Source: Syntrophobacterales bacterium
GTDB lineage: Bacteria; Desulfobacterota; Syntrophorhabdia; Syntrophorhabdales; WCHB1-27
Direction: 5' to 3'
Length of the DNA: 21,167 bases
Assembly (NCBI GenBank): GCA_017881765.1
Contig: JADGQN010000025.1
Coordinates: 1 to 21,167, forward strand
Shown here: positions 15,388-21,167 of the stretch, piece after piece
Numbering within the stretch: position 1 is the first letter of the stretch
How the letters are laid out: each line of letters begins with the position of its first letter
The notes under the pieces: model-generated
Told to the model about the DNA's origin: nothing
Databases searched by the model: none
What the model saw: only the letters and a program-made list of their open reading frames with translations
Made by a program: the position numbers and the translations under genes

Positions 15388-16335
15388 TCATCTTTCTCCT
15401 TTTTCTTCCGAGAACTGCTTAACCACATCAGGAAAGAGCAGGTTCAGCGGGTGATTTCCTACAGGCAAAGGCGAGTCTTCGGCATACGCCGCGGTCGCCA
15501 TCATGCTTGTGGCCGCGGCTACCGCCGGGAAAACCCGGCTGGTGCCTGTGAGCGGCCCATAAAAAAGAAAGTCACTTGCCAGGGCACAAATCGCATGCAC
15601 GCCCGCATCGATTGCCGGGAATTGCTTCTTCTCCTGTTCGCCGGCGGTCTTTCTCCACATGTACGTGCCGTTCGAAGGGGCGAAGCCGACTGGCAGGCCG
15701 AACTCTTTCTTGATAAGATGGTTGGCTACGAGGGAAAAGGCTGTTGCCGGCAGGTTCATCACCGCCGTGTCAATGAGGATGCTTTCAAAATTGCCCTTCT
15801 CCACAAGGGGTAGAAGACGCTTGAGCGAAGTGACCCTGCCTGTCGGGCGCTTATCCTCCACATCAAAGACTTGCACCACCACGTGCTTGATGCCCAGTTC
15901 ACGGAGTTCCGAAACCTGCCCTTCGATATCCTCGTCCCACGGGGTGATGCTGTTGTAAAGGACCCGGGCTTGGAAAGATCGTTCGGCAACATACCGGGCC
16001 GCGGCCAGCCTTGTTTTCTGTTGCCAGATGTCGATGGCGAACGGCATATCAGTTACACTTGTGAAGAAATCGATATACGTTTCTATCTCTTCTTCCGTGT
16101 TGGCGACCATGGCTATCAGGCACGGAACCGCTGTCTCACGTGAGAAACGCTCCACCTCATGAATCCGCTCTTCCGCAGCCTTGCGGTCAAATCTGGCTTC
16201 TTTTCTGCTTTCCAGAATGAGATCGCCTTTCTGGAACATGTTGCCGATGAGAAGGGGCGCCCGTTCTCCTGGTTGACCGCCAACCTTTACGGTGCCTATC
16301 GTGCAGACTTTCTGAGTTCGGTCGTATCTGAACAT
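15388..16335 (-). CDS. MtrH-family methyltransferase (methylcorrinoid:tetrahydrofolate, MT II-like)
   Basis: 315 residues. The start FRYDRTQKVCTIGTVKVGGQPGE...LLIGNMFQKGD is the signature of the tetrahydromethanopterin S-methyltransferase subunit H family, a pterin-binding TIM barrel. Outside methanogens, members such as those in bacterial O-demethylase and glycine-betaine systems pass the methyl group from the corrinoid protein to tetrahydrofolate. GFAPSNGTY and LFYGPLTGTSRVFPAVAAA are further family blocks. Upstream GGGAGAGGG serves as ribosome site. It is between the corrinoid activator (255-base gap with a palindromic element) and the UroD-fold gene (one base). Role as MT II is inferred from context. 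Confidence 0.87.
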   Translation of the reverse strand: MFRYDRTQKVCTIGTVKVGGQPGERAPLLIGNMFQKGDLILESRKEARFDRKAAEERIHEVERFSRETAVPCLIAMVANTEEEIETYIDFFTSVTDMPFAIDIWQQKTRLAAARYVAERSFQARVLYNSITPWDEDIEGQVSELRELGIKHVVVQVFDVEDKRPTGRVTSLKRLLPLVEKGNFESILIDTAVMNLPATAFSLVANHLIKKEFGLPVGFAPSNGTYMWRKTAGEQEKKQFPAIDAGVHAICALASDFLFYGPLTGTSRVFPAVAAATSMMATAAYAEDSPLPVGNHPLNLLFPDVVKQFSEEKGER

Positions 16336-16416
16336 GTCGCTATCCCTCTCCCGTAACCTTAGTGCCCCGTTTCATAAATTCGGTGACGTATTGCCTATTG
16401 CCCCTGCAGGATACTT

Positions 16417-16566
16417 CCTTACAGGATGCTTCGCTATCGCTGTCGTTTCGAGCGCAGCGAGAAATCTTAATATCCAGAAGACGTTCAAGATCTCTCCCTT
16501 CGGTCGAGATGACAATGTATTTACTCGAGATGATAGCGAAGCATCCTGTAAGGACAATGTATTTAC
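16417..16566. repeat. Nested palindromic repeat (REP-like) between activator and MtrH-like gene
   Basis: Outer arms 16417-16438 and 16532-16553 are a perfect 22-base inverted repeat (core ACAGGATGCTTCGCTATC). Inside, 16441-16468 and 16487-16514 form a second, imperfect inverted repeat (22 of 28 bases) of the kind TGTCrTyTCGA...GAGArATCTT. A 14-base direct repeat GACAATGTATTTAC occurs at 16511-16524 and 16553-16566. The inner palindrome resembles a repeat type scattered between genes in many environmental bacteria. It fills most of the 255-base gap and would be part of the operon mRNA. Confidence 0.8.
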
Positions 16567-16590
16567 GAACTCATGCACTCAACCTCAACC

Positions 16591-18555
16591 TTAACCGTCC
16601 TTCCGGTCTTCGGGAAGGAGGTGCGCGAGATGCGGAAATTTGTCCTTCATGTTCGGTATCCACATCGCCTGCGCAAAGGCTTTGTTGAAGCTCGGTTCAA
16701 GCGTCAGCTCCAAATACTGCACCTGGCGCGCGATCTCGTCTGCCTCTTGCCTCTTGTCCGTGTTGAGAAGGGCCATGCGGGCCCCGTCTCCGGCCGCGTT
16801 GCCCACGGAGTAAATGTTATCGAGTTCGCAGTCAGGAAAGAGCCCGAGGAGGGCGGCCGAGACCTTGTCTATGTAGCTACCGAAAGCGCCCGCCAGTATC
16901 ACCTTATCTATCTTCTCCACTCCCAGTGCGCCCATCATGATCTTTGCACCCGCGTACATGGCCCCTTTCGCGAGCTGGATCGCCCGCACATCGTCCTGAC
17001 AGATGACAATGTCCTGGCCGATCGACGTCTCGTGCGCCCAGGCGATCACAAATTCCGGCTGGCCGTTTGCCTCGCGGTAACGCGGACTCTTCAACTCCTT
17101 GTTAAATCGCCCCGTCCGGTCGATGATCCCGGCGAGGAAGAGCTGGGGCACGACGTCGATGATGCCTGATCCGCAGATCCCTTTGGCGCCGACCTCCTTA
17201 AGCTCGGTGTTCCAGTCTTCCTGATTGATTATCTTGAAACGCACTTCCTTCGTATCCCTGTCAATGACGATCTTTTCGATAGCGCCCGGCGCCGCCCGCA
17301 TGCCATACCTGATTTCGGCCCCTTCAAAAGCAGGTCCGGTGGCACAGGAAGAGGAGATGAGTCTTTGCCTGTTTCCCAGAACAAGTTCCCCGTTGGTGCC
17401 GATATCGATGATCAGCTCTATGCTCTCCTGCGAATAGGGCCTCTCCGCTATCAACACGCCGACGTTATCCGCACCGACGAACCCGGCCTCTATCGGAAGC
17501 ACGTGGATGTATCCCCCCCGGGCAATTTTGATCCCGACGTCGCGGGCTTTCACGTCTATCGAGTGGTGCAGAGCCGGCGGAAAAGGGGAACGACCGATAT
17601 TTCGCGGATCTATGTTGAGGAACAGATGGTGCATGCAGGTATTAGCAACGATGGTCATGTCGACAATATCCGTCCGCATGATACCCGCCAGCGCTGCCGC
17701 TTCTTCTATGGTCCCGTTCAGGCCGTCGAGGATCGCCCTGTTCATCTGTTCCAGGCCTTCAGGATGGGTGATCGTGTAACTGATCCTCGACATGACGTCC
17801 TCGCCGTATACCACCTGCGGGTTCATCATGGACGCAGTGGCGACGAGGCTGCCGTCGGTCAGGTCACAAAGATAGCCCGCCACCGTGGTGGTGCCAATGT
17901 CGACAGCAAGGCCGTAGCCCTTCTTCGTCTCTCCCGGCTCCACCTTGATCACCTCTCCGGCCTTCCACACGGAGACGGTCACCTTCCATTCGCCCAGGCG
18001 CACCACCTCCTGCAAGGTTACCAGTACCTGGTAATCGATGGTAAGACCCTTCAGTCCGTGCCCATTTTCGAGCCCGGCCTCAAGACGTTCCCAGTCTCCG
18101 CGTGGGTCTTCCAGCGTGGCCGGCGTGAGCTCAACGTAATACTTCTTCACGGCCGGCTTGAGATCGATCCTGATCTCACTGGCCGCCTTGCGGACCACCT
18201 GTTTTCCCATACGGCTTTCTTCGGGCACGAAGATCACAATGTTGTCCAGGACGTGCGCCTGGCAAGCCAGTCGGTATCCTGCCTGCTCCTGCTGCAGGCT
18301 GATGAACTTCCTCTCTGAAGGCCCCATCGGGGAAAGGTGATCCCGGCTCGATTCGATCCCGTACTTCTCGAAGATGCCCTCTTCAACCCGCACCTTGCAC
18401 TTTCCGCAGATGGCTTTCTCGCTGCAAATGCCTTCTATATCGACGCCGAGAGCGACTGAGGCCTCTTTCAGGGTTCTCCCCTTTTCTACGTACCCCCTGC
18501 GGCCGGACGGCTGGAAGATGACCATAGATTTTTCACCGGTATTCTTCGCTTCCAT
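16591..18555 (-). CDS. Corrinoid-activating ferredoxin/ASKHA protein (RACE, DUF4445 type)
   Basis: 654 residues. N-terminal [2Fe-2S] ferredoxin: C44-x5-C50-x2-C53...C98 (GICSEKAICGKCK and RLACQAH). The C-terminal two-thirds is the ASKHA-fold domain with two phosphate-binding motifs: DIGTTTVAGYL (219-229) and DIGTNGELVL (384-393), plus GAFGSYID late in the protein. These proteins use ATP to reduce inactive Co(II) corrinoid back to Co(I). The match to the O-demethylase activating enzymes is good in order and length. Start ATG 18555 has a weak GAAGGGAA site; ATG 18525 (MVIFQPSGRRG) is the alternative. It lies between the corrinoid-protein gene and the methyltransferases, completing the set. Confidence 0.92.
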   Translation of the reverse strand: MEAKNTGEKSMVIFQPSGRRGYVEKGRTLKEASVALGVDIEGICSEKAICGKCKVRVEEGIFEKYGIESSRDHLSPMGPSERKFISLQQEQAGYRLACQAHVLDNIVIFVPEESRMGKQVVRKAASEIRIDLKPAVKKYYVELTPATLEDPRGDWERLEAGLENGHGLKGLTIDYQVLVTLQEVVRLGEWKVTVSVWKAGEVIKVEPGETKKGYGLAVDIGTTTVAGYLCDLTDGSLVATASMMNPQVVYGEDVMSRISYTITHPEGLEQMNRAILDGLNGTIEEAAALAGIMRTDIVDMTIVANTCMHHLFLNIDPRNIGRSPFPPALHHSIDVKARDVGIKIARGGYIHVLPIEAGFVGADNVGVLIAERPYSQESIELIIDIGTNGELVLGNRQRLISSSCATGPAFEGAEIRYGMRAAPGAIEKIVIDRDTKEVRFKIINQEDWNTELKEVGAKGICGSGIIDVVPQLFLAGIIDRTGRFNKELKSPRYREANGQPEFVIAWAHETSIGQDIVICQDDVRAIQLAKGAMYAGAKIMMGALGVEKIDKVILAGAFGSYIDKVSAALLGLFPDCELDNIYSVGNAAGDGARMALLNTDKRQEADEIARQVQYLELTLEPSFNKAFAQAMWIPNMKDKFPHLAHLLPEDRKDG

Positions 18556-18574
18556 GATGTTCCCTTCTCATCTC

Positions 18575-18715
18575 TGGTCTGTCTAGTCCGTCTGGTCTAT
18601 TTGGTGGCAACGCAGCCTATAAAACCTTCACCTGTTACTCCATTCTGACAGGCGGGATGATCACCATGGGTCTTATGGACTAGATGACCAGATAGACTAA
18701 ATAGACAAGACAGAC
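18575..18715. repeat. Degenerate GTCTAG/CTGGTC inverted repeat between corrinoid-protein and activator genes
   Basis: 18575-18604 is built from units such as TCTGTCTAGTC and TCTGGTCTATTT; 18677-18715 carries the same units in reverse complement (GACTAGATGACCAGATAGAC, then AATAGACAAGACAGAC). They lie at the two ends of the 161-base gap: one just after the corrinoid-protein stop, the other 20 bases before the activator start. A fold in the mRNA would bring them together. The 72 bases between them show nothing. Confidence 0.6.
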
Positions 18716-18716
18716 G

Positions 18717-19400
18717 TTATTTCTTTTTCATCTCCTGTTCCTTCAACATCTTGAGTAGTCTCATTGCTTCATCAACGGCGGTACCAGCCGTCTTTGCGTA
18801 GCCATCTGCCCCATACTTCTGTGCAACTTCCGGGTTCAAGGGGGCGCCGCCAAGCATGATGCGAACGTTCGGATTCCTGGCCCGCAACTTCTTAATGAGC
18901 TCCGGCATGGCGAGCATACTGGTCGTCATCAGTGCTGAAATGCCGACGACGTCGGAATCAGTTCTGATCTGTTCTTCAACAAATTTGTCAAGCGGCACAT
19001 CCTTCCCCAGGTCGTACACGGTCCAGCCGGCCACTTCAAACATCAGCTTGACGAGGTTCTTGCCTATATCATGCACGTCTCCCTCTACAACACCGAGGAC
19101 GATGGACCCTTTTACTTCTGATTTTCTACCTGATGCTTCGATGACCGGCTTCAGAATATCGAGGCCGGCGTAGAGTGCATCGGCACAGAGCAAGAGCTCC
19201 GGGACAAAGTATTCCTTCCGGTTATATTTTTCGCCAACCTCTATCATGCCCGCGGCTAGACCATCCATGGAGGCCTCGAATGGATCCACCCCTTCATCCA
19301 CGGCAATTCTTGCCCACTTCGCCGCATCTTCTTCTTCAAATTGGACCACCGCATCGTACAGCCCCTGTAGAATCTCTTTCGTTCGTTCCTCCGTAGCCAT
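18717..19400 (-). CDS. Corrinoid (B12-binding) methyl-carrier protein
   Basis: 227 residues from ATG 19400, which follows GGAGGACCC. Residues 1-90 are the helical methionine-synthase-type cap; 95-220 form the B12 domain. The cobalamin signature is complete: D108-x-H110-x-x-G113 (EGDVHDIGKN; His110 is the lower axial Co ligand), S155-x-L157 (ISALMTTSM), and GG at 184-185 (MLGGAPLN). Length and layout match MtaC/MtvC/OdmC-type carriers. It shuttles the methyl group between the two methyltransferases. It is the first gene of the minus-strand unit. The frame is open to 19430, but the upstream Met is in repeat-derived sequence and lacks a ribosome site. Confidence 0.93.
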   Translation of the reverse strand: MATEERTKEILQGLYDAVVQFEEEDAAKWARIAVDEGVDPFEASMDGLAAGMIEVGEKYNRKEYFVPELLLCADALYAGLDILKPVIEASGRKSEVKGSIVLGVVEGDVHDIGKNLVKLMFEVAGWTVYDLGKDVPLDKFVEEQIRTDSDVVGISALMTTSMLAMPELIKKLRARNPNVRIMLGGAPLNPEVAQKYGADGYAKTAGTAVDEAMRLLKMLKEQEMKKK

Positions 19401-19407
19401 GGGTCCT

Positions 19408-19430
19408 CCATCTTGAATACAAATTAGCAT
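19408..19430 (-). repeat. Diverged arm of the 8475-8624 element upstream of the corrinoid-protein gene
   Basis: CCATCTTGAATACAAATTAG and the bases after it match, in about 19 of 22 positions, the reverse complement of the left end of the 8475-8624 element. It overlaps the leader of the corrinoid-protein gene. An inverted 11-base partner (TAATTTGTATT) lies at 19519-19529, so a degraded 120-base element may span 19408-19540. Confidence 0.5.
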
Positions 19431-19586
19431 TAGGGCCTGGAAGGGCCAAGTCGTATCCTACCCATACCGACTAAAAAAGGCAAGAAAATCAGATTTGCCG
19501 CCCCAACCGCCCTTCCGATAATTTGTATTTCTTGATACCATCGAGCATCGCTAGCGGGCCAGCGGGCCTGTCAAAGGAAGCAGGTC

Positions 19587-19615
19587 TTGACTTTTCCTGG
19601 TTGTTATGAGATAAT
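19587..19615 (+). promoter_or_regulatory. Sigma-70-type promoter of the cold-shock gene
   Basis: TTGACT (19587-19592) and GATAAT (19610-19615), 17 bases apart, each match consensus in five of six positions. Start point near 19622, giving a leader of about 105 bases before the ATG at 19728. Confidence 0.65.
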
Positions 19616-19649
19616 GTAGTATAAAGTTTACGTTTTTGCCGTACTGAAG

Positions 19650-19682
19650 GCCGCAAAGACTCTTGAGCTTTGTGGCTTTTTT
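19650..19682 (+). terminator. Terminator-like hairpin inside the cold-shock leader
   Basis: GCCGCAAAG (19650-19658) pairs with CTTTGTGGC (19668-19676; one G-T pair), followed by six T (19677-19682). It has the form of an intrinsic terminator but lies between the promoter and its own gene, so it may act as an attenuator. Confidence 0.6.
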
Positions 19683-19696
19683 ATCGCACTTCGTAA

Positions 19697-19719
19697 CCTT
19701 TCAATCTATGAAAGGAGGT
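19697..19719 (+). promoter_or_regulatory. Hairpin over the Shine-Dalgarno site of the cold-shock gene
   Basis: CCTTTCA (19697-19703) and TGAAAGG (19709-19715) form a perfect 7-bp stem with a 5-base loop. The 3' arm contains the first half of the ribosome site AAGGAGGT (19712-19719). The stem could limit ribosome access until it is remodelled. Confidence 0.5.
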
Positions 19720-19727
19720 ATTTGAGC

Positions 19728-19928
19728 ATGACAAAAGGAACTGTAAAATGGTTTAACGAGTCTAAGGGTTTTGGATTTATCGCCCAAGAAGACGGCGACG
19801 ACGTTTTCGTCCATCATACGTCGATCAGCGGCAGCGGCTTTAAGTCTCTGTCTGAAGGCCAAGCGGTCACGTTTGACGTCGAGAAGACGCCAAAAGGCGC
19901 AAGAGCCATCAACGTCGTAACAGTCTAG
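19728..19928 (+). CDS. Cold-shock domain protein, CspA family
   Basis: 66 residues forming one cold-shock domain: GTVKWFNESKGFGFI with RNP1 (KGFGFI), then DDVFVHHTSI with RNP2 (VFVHH), and a C-terminal strand QAVTFDVEKTPKGARAINV. The family binds single-stranded RNA and DNA and melts RNA structure. ATG 19728 is eight bases after AAAGGAGGT; a TTG at 19722 would be too close. The gene is a single unit with its own promoter, a structured leader and a terminator. Which of several paralogues it is, and whether it is induced by cold, cannot be told. Confidence 0.95.
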   Translation: MTKGTVKWFNESKGFGFIAQEDGDDVFVHHTSISGSGFKSLSEGQAVTFDVEKTPKGARAINVVTV

Positions 19929-19950
19929 GTTATCAGCTGAATACACGTAT

Positions 19951-19981
19951 AGAGGCCCCTCCTCGGGGCCTCTATTTTTTT
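19951..19981 (+). terminator. Intrinsic terminator of the cold-shock gene
   Basis: AGAGGCCCC (19951-19959) pairs perfectly with GGGGCCTCT (19965-19973) around a 5-base loop, followed by A and seven T (19975-19981). It lies 22 bases after the stop codon. Confidence 0.92.
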
Positions 19982-20118
19982 GTGTACCTTTTGTTTTTTT
20001 GCGCAGAAAATTGCTCCCGCATCATGCTTCGGGTTATAAATGGGTTTCCCCTCAGGAACGGCGAGCCATATGCGAGATAATGTGATTGTCCGGCGAATTC
20101 ATCTGCACGGAAGATACC

Positions 20119-21167
20119 ATGCCACTGCTCTGGCTTAACGATATTTCATTATCCTTTGGCGGCACGCGGCTGCTCGATGGTGTTGCGCTCCAGATCGAGG
20201 CCGGTGAGAGGATCGGCCTGGTGGGCCGCAACGGCTCCGGTAAATCCACCCTCATGAAGTTGCTGGCCGGTCATATCGTCCCTGATGCGGGCACCATTGT
20301 TCGCAGCGGCGATGTGGGGGTCGCCCTGCTGCCCCAGGATGTCCCCGATGGGCTGACGGGAAGGGTGTATGATGTCGTGGCTTCCGGTTGCCAGGAACAT
20401 TTGGAGCTGCTCCGGGAATACCATGAGCTTACCTTTGAGATTAGCCGGGGCTCCCACAGCGCGGATCTACTCAGAACCCTTGAGCAGGTCCAGCACCGGA
20501 TAGAGACATCGGGCGCTTGGCAGCATCACCAGCGGGTGGAAACGATAATCGCAAGGACTGATCTGGATGAGAACGCCGAGTTCCGGTCTCTGTCCGCCGG
20601 CATGAAGCGCCGGGTCTTTCTGGCCAGGGCCCTGGTGAGCGAACCGGACGTGCTGCTGCTCGACGAGCCTACCAACCATCTGGATATCACTACCATCCTT
20701 TGGCTTGAGGATTTCCTGCTCGAGCATGAAAAGGCATTCATGTTTGTGACGCATGATCGGGCCTTTCTCGCGCGTCTGGCGACACGTATCGTGGAAATCG
20801 ACCGTGGACGCCTGTTCTCCTTTGCCTGTGATTACGGGACCTATCTGGAACGCCGACAGGCCTTGCTGGAGGCTGAAGAGAAGCAAAGGCATGACTTCGA
20901 CAAGAAACTGACCAAGGAAGAGACGTGGATCAGGCGAGGAGTCAGGGCGCGCCGCACCCGCAACGAGGGCAGAGTCCGGGCATTGAAGCAGATGCGCGAG
21001 GAGCGGGCGGCAAGACTTGAGCAGGAAGGCGTCTCCCGACTCGTCATCCGGGAGGCGGAGCGGAGCGGGAGGATGGTTGTGGACGCCGAGGCCATCTCCT
21101 TTTCCTGGGACGACAAGAAAATTGTCGACGACTTCTCCACCACTATCATCCGTGGCGACAAGGTGGG
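20119..21167 (+). CDS. uup: ABC-F ATPase, Uup type, 3' end missing
   Basis: Open from ATG 20119 to the window end (349 complete codons of an expected 600 or more). The first ATPase domain is complete: Walker A GRNGSGKS (36-43), signature LSAG (158-161), Walker B VLLLDEP (178-184) and the switch His in FVTHDR. The linker CDYGTYLERR...EETWIRRGVRARRTRNEGRV...MREER is characteristic of Uup. The second domain begins at about residue 325 (VDAEAISFSWDDKKIVDDF) and is cut off. There are no membrane segments, as expected for ABC-F proteins acting on ribosomes or on branched DNA. Weak CGGAAG ribosome site. Confidence 0.9.
   Translation, partial: MPLLWLNDISLSFGGTRLLDGVALQIEAGERIGLVGRNGSGKSTLMKLLAGHIVPDAGTIVRSGDVGVALLPQDVPDGLTGRVYDVVASGCQEHLELLREYHELTFEISRGSHSADLLRTLEQVQHRIETSGAWQHHQRVETIIARTDLDENAEFRSLSAGMKRRVFLARALVSEPDVLLLDEPTNHLDITTILWLEDFLLEHEKAFMFVTHDRAFLARLATRIVEIDRGRLFSFACDYGTYLERRQALLEAEEKQRHDFDKKLTKEETWIRRGVRARRTRNEGRVRALKQMREERAARLEQEGVSRLVIREAERSGRMVVDAEAISFSWDDKKIVDDFSTTIIRGDKV

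Noticed and set aside
16372..16688. Small open frames in the activator-MtrH gap
   Set aside because: They are translations of the nested palindrome and have no protein features.
17365..18318. 317-residue plus-strand frame opposite the corrinoid activator
   Set aside because: Fully covered by the activator gene, His/Arg-rich composition typical of an antisense shadow, no ribosome site.
19640..19700. Possible c-di-GMP or cobalamin riboswitch before the cold-shock gene
   Set aside because: The conserved cores are absent; only a simple terminator-type stem and a Shine-Dalgarno hairpin are seen.

Overview
The window most likely comes from an anaerobic, probably syntrophic or sulfate-reducing member of the Desulfobacterota (deltaproteobacterial line, Syntrophorhabdus-like in flavour). 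That placement is an inference: it rests on a complete corrinoid methyltransferase gene set, a cytoplasmic molybdopterin enzyme and an aryl-acid ligase/amidohydrolase pair in one neighbourhood. There is no rRNA, tRNA or other taxonomic marker. I found no CRISPR array, prophage or transposase.

Left part (1-4135): a 5'-truncated DUF302 protein; a decayed YHS/heavy-metal-binding remnant that looks like the front of a copper P-type ATPase; a secreted beta-propeller protein of the SMP-30/royal-jelly type; a reverse-strand cation-diffusion-facilitator-like transporter with an N-terminal HMA-like domain; and a VapBC-type toxin-antitoxin pair whose palindromic operator contains its own promoter.

Centre (4315-14338, all on the + strand): a FadR-type GntR regulator with a strong promoter and an overlapping palindrome, an MFS carrier, an aryl-acid AMP ligase of the EntE/DhbE branch, and a metal-dependent amidohydrolase (COG2159 type). 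These read as an aromatic-acid uptake and conversion operon. A Rep/UvrD helicase follows, then a 720-residue molybdopterin/[4Fe-4S] oxidoreductase.

Right part (14349-19400, all on the - strand): corrinoid protein, ferredoxin-ASKHA corrinoid activator (RACE), MtrH-like methyltransferase and UroD-fold methyltransferase with a His-x-Cys...Cys zinc site. Together these are the four parts of an anaerobic O-demethylase: MT I removes a methyl group onto Co(I) corrinoid, MT II hands it to tetrahydrofolate, and the activator rescues oxidised cobalt. The set runs tail to tail with the Mo-enzyme, 10 bases apart. A working model is import, demethylation, activation and ring or side-chain conversion of a methoxylated aromatic acid; the substrate cannot be read from sequence.

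Far right (19587-21167): a cold-shock protein with a structured leader and a clean terminator, and the start of a Uup-type ABC-F ATPase cut by the window end.

The wide gaps inside the two catabolic operons carry three unrelated palindromic or repeat elements (8475-8624, 16417-16566, 18575-18715). A diverged arm of the first also lies just upstream of the corrinoid-protein gene.
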